Below, in pieces: positions 31,129 to 40,856 of a stretch of DNA of 64,000 bases (positions are counted from its first letter, which is position 1; each line of letters begins with the position of its first letter). The DNA comes from UBA1858 sp963976865 (lineage in GTDB: Bacteria > Pseudomonadota > Gammaproteobacteria > UBA4575). A model generated the notes under the pieces. The model made no database searches. It had not been told where the DNA came from and saw only the letters and a program-made list of their open reading frames with translations. The stretch lies in the NCBI GenBank assembly GCA_963976865.1, contig CAXBLY010000002.1, positions 310,001 through 374,000 of the forward strand. Reading direction: 5' to 3'. The position numbers were made by a program, and so were the translations under genes.

Positions 31129-33978
31129 TCAAGCCGCTGAATTCGTCAATTTTCTTAGAAAATTTCTACTAACAAGAAAGTTTTCAATCGGTTCAGGTTT
31201 ACCCAGATGAAAACCCTGTCCGTAGTCGACACCGATTTCTGTCAGCAATTCCACTACGGCTTCATTTTCCACATATTCAGCAATAGTTTGCTTATCTAAT
31301 ACAGCGCTCATTTCATGAATAGCTTTAACCATGGCATAGTTCACTTTGTCTGTTTGCATGTCCTTAACAAAAATTCCGTCTATTTTCAGGAAGTCCACAG
31401 GCAGTGTTTTCAAGTATGCAAATGATGAAAGACCTGAACCGAAATCATCAAGCGCAAATAAAAAGCCGTCATTTTTGAGCTGCTCGATTAAATCTATTGC
31501 TGTCGTTAAATTAGCAATTGCCGCAGTTTCTGTAATTTCAAAACAGATTTTACTGGATTCTATTTTATACTCTCTCCTCTTTTCCTGTATGAATGATAAC
31601 AATTCATCTTCTGCAACAGACTGTCCGGATAAATTAATCGAAATTTTGGTCAGTTCTTTAACCTTTGCCTTGTACTGGCTAATATACTGAAATACTTTTT
31701 CTATAATCCAGCGATCCAGCTTGTAGGCACGATCATATCTTTCAACAGCAGGAAGAAATGCATTTGGTGGAATAATGCTACCGTCATCATCCAACATTCG
31801 TACCAGCACCTCTATAGATGTTTTTTGGGGTTTATCTTTTGAGAGTGATACAATAGGTTGCGCATAAAGAACCAGTCCATCTGACTCAATTGCTTTGTCA
31901 AAGTGCTGTATCCACCGTTCCTGACCTTTTCTTTCAATAATAGTGTCATCACCATCACAATACATTCTTATACAGTTACGACCAGACTCTTTGGCCAGGT
32001 AACATGCACTATCAACTGCATTTAAAATATATGTCAAACCATCACAAGATGGTTGAATCTCAGCAATTCCAATACTACATTCAATGGAAAATGTTTTTTC
32101 ATCCCATGAAAAACGGTAAGCTGCCAAACCTGCCAAAATTTTCTCAGCTATTTTTTCAGATTCCACAATGTTGGTATTTCCAACCAGCACAGCAAATTCA
32201 TCCCCACCCATCCGCGCAACAGAATTTTTACTCCCAACGATATTACGTAATAATTTAGCAACCTGTTTAAGCAACTCATCACCTGCTGCATGTCCGCAAA
32301 TATCGTTAATTAACTTAAATCTGTCCAGGTCAATGTATAAAACGGCAGAGTTACCTTCATAATTATGTGCCAGCGTTATTGCGGAGTTTACTCTTTTTTC
32401 AAATTCACTACGATTAATCAACTTAGTTAAAATATCATGGGATGCCTGATACTTTAGCCGCCGCGATAATACCCGTATATTAGTCACGTCATTAAGCACC
32501 AGCACTGCACCAAATATTTGTCCATCTTTGCGAACCAAAGGTGTAGCCATCACTTGCACGGTATATCTTGTCCCGTCTTTATCCAGCATATCTGCGTATA
32601 TTTTATGATTCATACGCTCACCACTCTCCAGACATTTCAATACCGGATTTTGGATATCACTCATTGAGTGTTCTTTATAGAAAGAAATGACTGACTCTAT
32701 ACGCTGACCTTTAGTTTCGTTTCTGGATAAGCCCGTCAATCTTTCTGCGGCCGAATTCTCGTATTCAACGATACCTTCCGCGTTTGTGGTAATGACCGCA
32801 TCTACAATCGAATTCAACGTTGCGACTGCCTTGTCTTTTTCCTGTTGCAGCTGGATTCGATTTGTTTTCTCTGAATGAATATTGACTAATGAGCCAATCA
32901 TTTTATTAAGATCGCCATTTGAATCAAATGAACCAACCACTCTCAACCTGAACCAGCGAAAGCCTTTTTCCTTTACTGTCAATCGGCATTCCATCGAAAA
33001 ATATTGTTTAGCTCTGATTTCATTTTCTACATTATGATCAAATACCTTCTTCTCTTTTGGATGCATCAGTCTTTTCATAAGATCAAATGACGGTTTTGAA
33101 CTATCGTAATCAAAACCCAAAAGACTAAACATCGGCTTGGACCACCAGTCTCCATCATCTTTTAATTTGGACCACTCCCATATTCCTTCAGTGGCTGCCT
33201 GTATGGCGGTATCAAATTTTTTCCTGAATTGCTGATGTTGAATTTGTAGAGATTTCAGTTCAGTTATATCTTCAAATTTCCATACCAATGCATCACCAAA
33301 TATCTGTCTAGAACGCTTGATACTGATAGATATATATAAATTTTTATTCTGCCAGAAACTTTCACCTGCTTTGGTGTAGACAAACAACACATTGTCAATT
33401 TGATCAGTATCTTTGATCGACGAATTAACATCCTGAAGAATAGCGTCATTTCTTATTAGCTGAGATATATTTGACATTTCGCTTTCTGAAATAGAAAACA
33501 TTTCAAGGAATTTATTATTCTTATAGATAAATTCCAAAGAATCATAGGATGTGATACATATGCTTGCTGGAATACTGCCAAATATTTCTTCGTTGAGTTG
33601 ATCGGCATTTTTATTAGAGGATTCCTGGCTAGCTTTTTCAAAGTCACTCTTATTAACTAGCTCTACGAATATTTGAGTCTTACTCTGTGCAGAAAATTCC
33701 CACACCCATACTTTATTCTTATGTTCGCATTTAACTACCTGAGAGGCACTATTCTTATATAGCGACTGGCATAATTGGCCAATATTTTTTGGCAGGATCT
33801 GAGATGCATCATATATGTCATATATAAGGAAATATTCCTTGAGAGCAAAGCTTATAAAAAGAATTTTTCCTTTTGGATCCAGCTTTATTGAATACTTGGC
33901 TTTTGATTCCGGGACACCCGCAGCAGAGACCTCTTCATTCAATCCGCTTTTTTTGTTTCTGCCAAACAAGTTGAGCAT
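31129..33978 (-). CDS. PAS-GGDEF-EAL cyclic-di-GMP signalling protein
   Basis: The 949-residue cytoplasmic protein has three PAS-like domains (about 135-240, 250-370 and 385-500), a GGDEF domain (about 515-680) with intact MGGDEF, and an EAL domain (about 700-945). In the EAL domain the signature is EVLVR rather than EALxR, but INLSGQS, FEITETA, DDFGSG, LKIDG and the C-terminal EYVENE and QGFHLGKP are present, so phosphodiesterase activity is possible. No RxxD inhibitory site precedes GGDEF. It would make or break c-di-GMP in response to a PAS-sensed signal. It is monocistronic, between the exopolysaccharide operon and a small conserved gene; control of that operon is plausible but unproven. 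Confidence 0.88.
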   Translation of the reverse strand: MLNLFGRNKKSGLNEEVSAAGVPESKAKYSIKLDPKGKILFISFALKEYFLIYDIYDASQILPKNIGQLCQSLYKNSASQVVKCEHKNKVWVWEFSAQSKTQIFVELVNKSDFEKASQESSNKNADQLNEEIFGSIPASICITSYDSLEFIYKNNKFLEMFSISESEMSNISQLIRNDAILQDVNSSIKDTDQIDNVLFVYTKAGESFWQNKNLYISISIKRSRQIFGDALVWKFEDITELKSLQIQHQQFRKKFDTAIQAATEGIWEWSKLKDDGDWWSKPMFSLLGFDYDSSKPSFDLMKRLMHPKEKKVFDHNVENEIRAKQYFSMECRLTVKEKGFRWFRLRVVGSFDSNGDLNKMIGSLVNIHSEKTNRIQLQQEKDKAVATLNSIVDAVITTNAEGIVEYENSAAERLTGLSRNETKGQRIESVISFYKEHSMSDIQNPVLKCLESGERMNHKIYADMLDKDGTRYTVQVMATPLVRKDGQIFGAVLVLNDVTNIRVLSRRLKYQASHDILTKLINRSEFEKRVNSAITLAHNYEGNSAVLYIDLDRFKLINDICGHAAGDELLKQVAKLLRNIVGSKNSVARMGGDEFAVLVGNTNIVESEKIAEKILAGLAAYRFSWDEKTFSIECSIGIAEIQPSCDGLTYILNAVDSACYLAKESGRNCIRMYCDGDDTIIERKGQERWIQHFDKAIESDGLVLYAQPIVSLSKDKPQKTSIEVLVRMLDDDGSIIPPNAFLPAVERYDRAYKLDRWIIEKVFQYISQYKAKVKELTKISINLSGQSVAEDELLSFIQEKRREYKIESSKICFEITETAAIANLTTAIDLIEQLKNDGFLFALDDFGSGLSSFAYLKTLPVDFLKIDGIFVKDMQTDKVNYAMVKAIHEMSAVLDKQTIAEYVENEAVVELLTEIGVDYGQGFHLGKPEPIENFLVSRNFLRKLTNSAA

Positions 33979-34101
33979 AGTTTACTTTCTTATACATAGA
34001 GTGTTCTGAACCTACAGATGTTACCGAGTTAGCTATGCAAAGAAATATATTTTAGCTGTATGGGATGAATTTCTTGATGAAATGCTATAAAACAATTGAA
34101 A

Positions 34102-34347
34102 TCATACACTTAGCCATTCTATCAGGTAGTATATGAATTGACCTTCTGACGACTTGGACGGACCTAGTACTTTAGCAGGTAACATATCTTCACTAATGCA
34201 ACACTGGCTACGTGCTTCTTCCTCACTGCCATATATATCGACACAATTTGCTGAGAAGCGGTGTCTTTTCGCTCGTGGAGCGTATACCACAGCAAACTGT
34301 ATTTTTGATACGCCATCAATAGGGTCTGGAGGAACAAATCCACGCAT
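34102..34347 (-). CDS. Small conserved hypothetical protein (81 residues)
   Basis: The protein has a block FAVVYAPRAKRHRFSANCVD, a central EEEARSQCC and a C-terminal AKVLGPSKSSEGQFIYYLIEWL. I recall similar small proteins in other gammaproteobacteria, usually unnamed, so I believe it is a real gene. It begins 7 bases after the stop of the spermidine-synthase-like gene, as the fourth gene of that minus-strand set. There is no signal peptide or membrane segment. Its function is unknown. Confidence 0.65.
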   Translation of the reverse strand: MRGFVPPDPIDGVSKIQFAVVYAPRAKRHRFSANCVDIYGSEEEARSQCCISEDMLPAKVLGPSKSSEGQFIYYLIEWLSV

Positions 34348-34354
34348 TTACTTA

Positions 34355-35104
34355 CTATTTCTTAAACTTGCGATATGCAATTGTACCATTATTAATGTAA
34401 CGCATATATTCGCGAGTGGCGCCACTATTTTGATCTGCCTTGATTACGTTACTGGACAACTTTTTCTTCGACAAATGTATAATTTTATTCTCACAATTAT
34501 AGTGCGTTGCTACAGCAATCTGATATTTATCAGTCACGCCTTTTTGAATTAATTGTTTTCGACTGTCAGCCCATTCTTTTTTATCTGCATAATTAATTAC
34601 CAGTACGCCTTTTTTATTCAGCCTCTCTAGCAGGCTTATCACCCAGTGCACTTGTGCCTGTATCGATCTGTACGGAATACTGTTCGCCTCAAAAAATACA
34701 TCATCGATAATTAAATCATATTTTTTATCCTGATTATTAGCGAGCCAGCTTTTCGCATCAGCATGAATAAGTAAACAGTATTTCTTCGACACTTTGAAAA
34801 ACTTTCTGGCAACATACAAATGTGTATCATCCAGATCAATTGCATCGATTTGACATTGCGGGAAAAAGTAGTGAATTAAATTAATAATCGCACCGCCTCC
34901 AGCACCCAGCACCAGGACTTTATTTAATGGTTTATCGCTATTGAAACATGACAGCAAAAAAAGATCCCATAACTTGCCTGATACAGGTTTACTGGCATTC
35001 CACTGACTATGCAAAACTTTATTACGGTACAATCTAATGGCATTACCTGCATTGGTGACTTTATATCTGGTTTCCCCTTTTGTCTTCTTCCAGAGTACAG
35101 CCAT
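34355..35104 (-). CDS. Spermidine synthase-like methyltransferase-fold protein
   Basis: The 249-residue protein has a Rossmann-type SAM-binding core: VLVLGAGGGAIINLI near residue 64, IDAIDLDD near 87, HADAKSWL near 114 and DLIIDDVFFEANSIPY near 130. This pattern belongs to the spermidine-synthase branch, which transfers aminopropyl groups, but many members of that branch have unknown roles. The N-terminal tetramerisation strands of SpeE are shortened, so a true polyamine synthase is doubtful. Its start overlaps the upstream stop by one base (TAATG at 35102-35106). Substrate unknown. Confidence 0.7.
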   Translation of the reverse strand: MAVLWKKTKGETRYKVTNAGNAIRLYRNKVLHSQWNASKPVSGKLWDLFLLSCFNSDKPLNKVLVLGAGGGAIINLIHYFFPQCQIDAIDLDDTHLYVARKFFKVSKKYCLLIHADAKSWLANNQDKKYDLIIDDVFFEANSIPYRSIQAQVHWVISLLERLNKKGVLVINYADKKEWADSRKQLIQKGVTDKYQIAVATHYNCENKIIHLSKKKLSSNVIKADQNSGATREYMRYINNGTIAYRKFKK

Positions 35105-35475
35105 TACGATAGGTCGATTGCATACTGTTTTAATGTTTCCAGGGGAATAATATCCAGTACATTTTCATTGGTTGCCAATAAAACCACTTTGGGTGCCACG
35201 CCTTCATCAAATGCCTCTTTCCAGCGTAGCGCACATAGACACCAGCGATCACCGGCGCTCAGACCAGGGAATCCGAATTCTGGCACTGGCGTACTCAAAT
35301 CATTTCCTTTCTTTTTCGAATACTGGAGAAATGAGTCTGTCACCTGAACACATATTGTATGTAAGCCATGATCACTTGCATCCGTATTACACCAGCCATC
35401 TCGGTAATATCCAGTCATTGGATCAAAACTGCACTCTTGTAGCTCATCTCCAAAAACATTTTTTTGCTTTTCCAT
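35104..35475 (-). CDS. DUF2237 family protein
   Basis: The 123-residue protein has the features of DUF2237: NVFGDELQECSFDPMTGYYRDGWCNT, HTICVQVTDSFL, GNDLSTPVPEFGFPGL and DRWCLCALRWKEAFDEGVAPKV. Three cysteines (one in DGWCNT, two in WCLC) may bind metal. It lies 2 bases after the DUF389 gene and shares one base with the following gene, so the set is co-transcribed. The family's biochemical role is not established. Confidence 0.85.
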   Translation of the reverse strand: MEKQKNVFGDELQECSFDPMTGYYRDGWCNTDASDHGLHTICVQVTDSFLQYSKKKGNDLSTPVPEFGFPGLSAGDRWCLCALRWKEAFDEGVAPKVVLLATNENVLDIIPLETLKQYAIDLS

Positions 35476-35477
35476 AA

Positions 35478-36470
35478 TTACTCACCCACTAAATATAATT
35501 TCAACTTCAGCAACATGAACAGCAGCGAAGCTAACAGCATTAGCCAGATTAACAGATATACTAATGCAGATTTCTTTGCTTTTCGCTTTTCTCCACTTGT
35601 TCTTGGATTAATCCCTTTGAAAATAAATACAATATTTGCGGATAAGTTTATACATACTATATTCACGGCGAGTAATAAAAATGCACCAAGTGCCAGAGGA
35701 TATTGATAATACCCCAGCATTAATCCAAGTGCTGCGGTAGGTGGCAAGATTGCCACTGCCACCATGACACCAACCAACACGGTCGACAACCCTGTTGTCA
35801 TAGACAACGCTGCAGCCGCTCCTGATGCTAAAGCCATCGCAACAGAGCTCAACCCCACGACTGTTCGGGTGGAAAGCTCTTTGCTGAATTCCTCCAGCGG
35901 ATAGATTAACGATATTACAAATGAAGTCAGTAACGCAATAATGATACCTGTCAACAATGCGGTAAATGCGCGTAACATAAGCTTGCTGTCACCAAGGACT
36001 GTACCAAATGCAAGTGCAATATTGGGACCGAGTAAAGGTGCAATTACCATCGCACCAATGACTATCGCAATACTGTCTTCTAACATGCCAACTGAGGCAA
36101 CAATAGTCGAAAGTACGACAAGCAAAATATAATTATGATCAATACGGGCATTTCGCTCAACAGACTGATACAGCTCCTCTCTGGAAGTCGTATTTCTAGT
36201 AGAAGATTTAGCAGCATCCAGATCATTGACTCTAGGTATCGTCGCTTCAACCGGCATTACCATTATTCTGGACCTCTGATTTGCACTTATTACTTTTTGT
36301 GTCGTATCCAACACGGACTGAACCAGCTCTTTGGGCACCAGCATATGGACAACATGTCTATCATCATGTTCTAACGGGTAACACCAATAGTCAGTGACAT
36401 CAAACTGCTCAGCAACACCCAATACTGTGTCTACATATCCTTCCTCTGTTATAACTTCTATCACCTTCAT
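35478..36470 (-). CDS. DUF389/TIGR00341 family membrane protein
   Basis: The 330-residue protein has a soluble N-terminal ferredoxin-like part (1 to about 90) and then at least six membrane helices (about 113-320) with the conserved segments VIVIGAMVIAPLLGPNIALAFG, SSVAMALASGAAAALSM and VAVAILPPTAALGLMLG. These match the DUF389 family of unknown function. A charged linker SGEKRKAKKSA precedes the last helix. A GGTG-like ribosome-binding site lies just upstream of ATG 36470. It is the first gene of the set 36470-34102 and starts 17 bases after the malic enzyme stop, so it may be co-transcribed with that gene. Confidence 0.85.
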   Translation of the reverse strand: MKVIEVITEEGYVDTVLGVAEQFDVTDYWCYPLEHDDRHVVHMLVPKELVQSVLDTTQKVISANQRSRIMVMPVEATIPRVNDLDAAKSSTRNTTSREELYQSVERNARIDHNYILLVVLSTIVASVGMLEDSIAIVIGAMVIAPLLGPNIALAFGTVLGDSKLMLRAFTALLTGIIIALLTSFVISLIYPLEEFSKELSTRTVVGLSSVAMALASGAAAALSMTTGLSTVLVGVMVAVAILPPTAALGLMLGYYQYPLALGAFLLLAVNIVCINLSANIVFIFKGINPRTSGEKRKAKKSALVYLLIWLMLLASLLFMLLKLKLYLVGE

Positions 36471-36486
36471 TTTATTTCACCCTGAA

Positions 36487-38112
36487 TTAATATGTAGGAT
36501 CGTACATATAATCCAGCAGATACTGTTTAAGATTATCTGGTTTGGGTTGCAAATCGGCCAAACCTTTCTCGTATGCATAATTGATAACGTCATGCGCAAT
36601 ATTCGCGGATATTTCCCTAATGTTATTTAAAGGTGGATATAGTGTGCCTAGCTTTAAGTCATTTTCATCCACTTGAGTAGCCAACGATTTTGCCGCGATC
36701 AAAAACATATCGTCATCGATTAAAGACGCATTGCATGCAACAGCAGCGAGCCCTATCCCTGGAAATATGTAAGCGTTATTACCTTGCCCGGCCCTGAAGA
36801 TTTCACCTTTAAATTGCACTTCATCAAATGGACTTCCGCTGGCAAATATCGCACGCCCCTCAGACCACATGTAAGCCTGTTCTGCTGTACACTCTGCATG
36901 CGATGTGGGATTGGATAATGCGAAAATGGTGGGTCGCGAATTGATACGACTCATTTGCTCTATAATATCCTGTGTAAATGTTCCTGCCGAACCCGTGGCA
37001 CCGATCAGCACATGTGGCCTGAAGTATTCAATTGTTTCAGAAAACGACATCTGTGATTCATTTTGTAAATACGGCAAATTATGAGCGCTATAATTCAACC
37101 GATCTTTTACCAGCAGCCCTTCCCTGTCGACAAACCAGAGCCGTTGATAAACCTGTTCTCCTGACAAACCTTCTTTTTGAAGCGCATAACGTATCAGATC
37201 AGCAATACCAGTTGCAGCAGAACCAGCACCCAGGAATAAAATTCGCAGTTCAGAAAACGGAATTTTTGAAATACGCGTACTTGCATAAAGTCCGGCTAAT
37301 GCCACACTTGCAGTCCCCTGTATATCATCGTTAAAACACAGTGTTTTATTCTTATACTTATTCATTAAAGTATAAGCGCGGGGCGTCAGAAAATCTTCAA
37401 ACTGAATAAGCACCTTGGGAAATAACTGCCTGGACGCCTCGATAAATTCATCGACGAACTCATAATATTCGTCACCAACAATCCGTTTTTGATGCAAGCC
37501 CAGATAGAGATCATCATCAAGATATTCCTGGTTATTGGTACCCACATCCAGCATCACAGGTAAACACTGAGATGGATGAATACCAGCACAAGCGACATAG
37601 AGGGCTAATTTACCAATAGAAATACCCATACCATTGGCACCCAGGTCACCTAAACCCAGAATACGTTCACCATCTGTCACCACAATCACGCGAATATCCT
37701 TGTAAGGCCAATTATCCATAACCTCCCTGATATGACCTTTCTCCTGCAAAGATAGATACATACCCCTTGGCCTTCTGAATAAACGGCCAAACTCTTTACA
37801 TGCCTGACCTACAGTTGGCGTGTAAATTAATGGCATGACTTCTTCGATGTTATTGATGACTAACTGATAGAATAGCCGTTCATTTCTCCCCTGCAGTGAT
37901 TTTAAAAACACATACCGGTCAATATCATAATATTTACGTCGCATATTTTGTAATGCGCGTGACAATTGAGCTTGTGGAGTATTAATGGTGGGTGGCAGCA
38001 AACCATGTAGTTTATATTTGTCACGTTCTTCAGACGTGAACGCTGTACCCTTGTTAAGGGAGGCACTATTGAGAACTTTAAATCCTGTTGGGTAATCTGA
38101 TTCGTCAGTCAA
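36487..38112 (-). CDS. maeA: NAD-dependent malic enzyme
   Basis: The 541-residue enzyme oxidatively decarboxylates malate to pyruvate. The signature MPLIYTPTVGQACKEFGRLF near residue 93, VVTDGERILGLGDLGANGMG near 143, VMLDVGTNN near 188, FEDF near 231 and FNDDIQGTA near 254 are the malic enzyme substrate, metal and catalytic segments. A Rossmann dinucleotide site FLGAGSAATGIADL follows near 289. The length is close to MaeA of E. coli (565 residues). The start is TTG 38112 with AGGTGG a few bases before; no in-frame ATG is near. It links the citric acid cycle to pyruvate and NADH supply. Confidence 0.93.
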   Translation of the reverse strand: MTDESDYPTGFKVLNSASLNKGTAFTSEERDKYKLHGLLPPTINTPQAQLSRALQNMRRKYYDIDRYVFLKSLQGRNERLFYQLVINNIEEVMPLIYTPTVGQACKEFGRLFRRPRGMYLSLQEKGHIREVMDNWPYKDIRVIVVTDGERILGLGDLGANGMGISIGKLALYVACAGIHPSQCLPVMLDVGTNNQEYLDDDLYLGLHQKRIVGDEYYEFVDEFIEASRQLFPKVLIQFEDFLTPRAYTLMNKYKNKTLCFNDDIQGTASVALAGLYASTRISKIPFSELRILFLGAGSAATGIADLIRYALQKEGLSGEQVYQRLWFVDREGLLVKDRLNYSAHNLPYLQNESQMSFSETIEYFRPHVLIGATGSAGTFTQDIIEQMSRINSRPTIFALSNPTSHAECTAEQAYMWSEGRAIFASGSPFDEVQFKGEIFRAGQGNNAYIFPGIGLAAVACNASLIDDDMFLIAAKSLATQVDENDLKLGTLYPPLNNIREISANIAHDVINYAYEKGLADLQPKPDNLKQYLLDYMYDPTY

Positions 38113-38325
38113 AATTCCACCTAAACCAAGTAATAGATTGATATAAGTCTACACTAATGGATTACTCTAATATCTTTCAGTTATTTTTGATATACAAAAC
38201 TATATAGAAGATTGCTGGCGATAAATACTAACGAATTAACTGAATGCGCTTTGACCACTTTGCCATCGTATTATTATAGTACATATTAAGTTGTTGATTA
38301 TACTAATTAAAGATAAAGACATCAG

Positions 38326-38685
38326 TTAAAGAATTTTAATAAGCTCATTCAGGTCAAATGGCTTATCAAATACTCTTAGTGCTCCATTTTGCAATGCACG
38401 CTGTTCAATTTGTTCACCCATTGCAGTAATAAATATAACTATCGGATTTACATTTTTCTCCAGCAGGGTGTGCTGCAACTCCAAGCCTGACATTCCGCTC
38501 AATTTATAATCTAAAAGCAAATATCCATCAAAGCCTTCTTCCAGCATTGCAAGATACTGCTCGGCTGAGCTAAATACTTTTACGTGATAACCATGTTTAT
38601 TCAGAATTCTGGTTAAGGAATGACATACGACTCTGTCATCATCTACGATATGGATCTGACCTTGATAATTCAGTGTATCATTCAT
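38326..38685 (-). CDS. Single-domain response regulator receiver (FixJ-like)
   Basis: The 119-residue protein is a bare receiver: acidic pair IVDDDR near residue 16, phospho-accepting aspartate in LLLDYKLSGMSG near 58, threonine in FITAMG near 87 and lysine in FDKPF near 108. The sequence is closest in style to FixJ-type receivers (YLAMLEEGFDGYLLLDY), but the HTH output domain is absent and no remnant is found in the following 200 bases. Its start overlaps the end of the histidine kinase by 8 bases, so the two are a translationally coupled pair. It may act by protein contact or as a phosphate shuttle. Confidence 0.87.
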   Translation of the reverse strand: MNDTLNYQGQIHIVDDDRVVCHSLTRILNKHGYHVKVFSSAEQYLAMLEEGFDGYLLLDYKLSGMSGLELQHTLLEKNVNPIVIFITAMGEQIEQRALQNGALRVFDKPFDLNELIKIL

Positions 38686-40825
38686 TAGAAAGCACCAGAC
38701 AAACCTGAGCTGTCACGCCTGAATCATTGTTGATTAACTTTAGTTTTCCACTATGCGCTTTTACAATTTTTTCACTGATAGAAAGACCCAGACCCAGGCC
38801 CTCAGGTTTGGTCGTATAAAAAGAATCGTAAATTTTACTGAAGTTATCAGAATTAATACCACAACCATTATCGATTACATCGACAACAGCGTAACGCTCA
38901 TCTAACATAGACGATCTAATTATAAGGACTTTGTTTTCTGTATTGTTTTTCATTGCCTCTATGCTGTTGCGCACTAAATTACTTATCACCTGTTGCATTT
39001 GTATGTGATTCATCATTACCAGCAACTCATCACCAGATAACTCCACAGACAGCTCTATATTATTTTGTGCTACTTCTATATCAAACAGTGGCTTCAACTC
39101 TACAATCAGTTTATTCAGATCCACGCAGTCAGCCGATACCTCACCACGCAAGGCAAATTCTTTCATCTTTCTTATTATTTTCCCGCCTCGTAATGCCTGT
39201 TCAGAAATAATATTTACATCATCTATAACATTTTTATTCCTATTTTCGAGCCGGGTTAAGTCATGCAATGCAGATTGTGAATAATTAACTATTGCCATCA
39301 ATGGCTGGTGTAGTTCATGTGCAAGCGCAGACGCCATCTCACCCAATGTAGACACTCGACTCATACGAATTAAATCATTTTGCAACTTTACAATCTCGAG
39401 CTCAGCCTTATTTCTTTCAATAATTTCATTATGAAGGTTTTTATTAATATTTTCTAACTCATCAGTACGCTGCACGACTCGCATCTCAAGGTTCTTATTA
39501 AGAGAAACAATTTCATTCTGTGCAATCTTTCGCTCATCTATATCAATGATTGAACCTGCCATTCTTCTATTGCCAGTATTTTTATCAGCAGTGACTTTAG
39601 CTTTAGCATGAAACCAGCGATAACCTTGCGACTTGGTTAATAATCTGAAATCTACATTATAAGGCGCATTATCAACCAGATGCCTGTTTAACGATTGAAG
39701 GTGATTCTCAAGATCATCCGGATGCAGTAAATTAGTCAATTGTGTATGCGTAGGTTTTATCTCACTTTTTTTATAATCTATAAGATCGTAAAAATTAGGA
39801 GACCACCACATGGTATCTTCTTCTACATCCATCCAGTCCCATAGACCATCCTGAGAACCACTGGTCGCTAATGCAAGTCGTTCATCACTAGTTTGTAAAG
39901 CAACACGAACTTTTTTACATTGCGTAATATCTGCAGCCAGAATCATTGATAATATAGATGCGATATTTATACACATCCAGGTTAAAAAATGGCTTTCATA
40001 GATTGAGTCGCGCGAAAAAGGTCCCAAATTATTCGACAAACTCCACAGAGCAAATACGGTAATTATAATGGTACTGGCAGTCGATACTTTCTGACCAAAC
40101 CTGAATGCAGCCCACGCCAGCATGGGGAAAAATAGATACGCAAGCGGGTAATGAGAATACCCTTCTATACTTGTGTCGAACCAGCCAAAAAATACGACTC
40201 CACCACACGATATTAATACACTATAAAAACATATCAATTCTATGAATTTCTTCCAGGACAGATTGCCATCTGTTTTCTGACTCCATACCATGATAAACGG
40301 AGAAATCACTACTACTCCAGTGATCTTACCGAGGCATGCATTAAACCAGATAATACTTATTTCACTTATTGAAATATTATATAAAATAAGCTGCAACAAA
40401 CTTGAGCTGGTAGCACCAATAAATATCACTACCAGAAAAGTGATAATCAAATAAGCAAGCAAGTCTGGTATATAATCAAGGCTGTAGTGCTCATCCAGAT
40501 AGATCTGTAATAAATAACCCGCTATTACGGCTTCTAATGTAACCCCTAACGAAATAAAACTTACAAATACTAGCGATTCGTTACTCAAAGAATAACCGGA
40601 GGCCACTCCAACAAGAACTGCAGGCCAGTATTTAATACCGTAAATAACCAACCCACCGACACTGACACCTGTAGCCAGATCAAACAATGACACATTTATT
40701 GAAGGGAAGACGAATTGCGTACTGAACAGCACTGCAAAATGACAGGCAAGCGCTAAAACAATCATCCTTGCAAGGTACGATTGGTAATCTTTTTTATTAG
40801 AGATTAATAAAGTAGCAGCTTGCAC
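38678..40825 (-). CDS. MASE1-PAS histidine kinase
   Basis: The 715-residue kinase has an N-terminal MASE1-type membrane sensor with about eight to ten helices (15-300). A PAS domain follows (about 318-430; GSQDGLWDW, WWSPNFYDLIDY), then a coiled coil (about 435-490). The kinase core has the phospho-histidine in LAHELHQPLMAIVNYSQSA near residue 497, the N box NLVRNSIEAM, G1 VIDNGCGI and G2 GLGLGLSISEKIV. This fits the FixL/DctB kinase type. Its gene overlaps the receiver gene downstream by 8 bases. The ligand is unknown; some MASE1 proteins are linked to metabolite or peptide sensing. Confidence 0.9.
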   Translation of the reverse strand: MQAATLLISNKKDYQSYLARMIVLALACHFAVLFSTQFVFPSINVSLFDLATGVSVGGLVIYGIKYWPAVLVGVASGYSLSNESLVFVSFISLGVTLEAVIAGYLLQIYLDEHYSLDYIPDLLAYLIITFLVVIFIGATSSSLLQLILYNISISEISIIWFNACLGKITGVVVISPFIMVWSQKTDGNLSWKKFIELICFYSVLISCGGVVFFGWFDTSIEGYSHYPLAYLFFPMLAWAAFRFGQKVSTASTIIITVFALWSLSNNLGPFSRDSIYESHFLTWMCINIASILSMILAADITQCKKVRVALQTSDERLALATSGSQDGLWDWMDVEEDTMWWSPNFYDLIDYKKSEIKPTHTQLTNLLHPDDLENHLQSLNRHLVDNAPYNVDFRLLTKSQGYRWFHAKAKVTADKNTGNRRMAGSIIDIDERKIAQNEIVSLNKNLEMRVVQRTDELENINKNLHNEIIERNKAELEIVKLQNDLIRMSRVSTLGEMASALAHELHQPLMAIVNYSQSALHDLTRLENRNKNVIDDVNIISEQALRGGKIIRKMKEFALRGEVSADCVDLNKLIVELKPLFDIEVAQNNIELSVELSGDELLVMMNHIQMQQVISNLVRNSIEAMKNNTENKVLIIRSSMLDERYAVVDVIDNGCGINSDNFSKIYDSFYTTKPEGLGLGLSISEKIVKAHSGKLKLINNDSGVTAQVCLVLSNE

Positions 40826-40856
40826 CTCTATATTCTCCTCTGTTTTTTTATAATTA

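Noticed and set aside
34154..34552. Plus-strand 132-codon frame
   Set aside because: It is antisense to the small conserved gene and to the end of the spermidine-synthase-like gene, both better supported.
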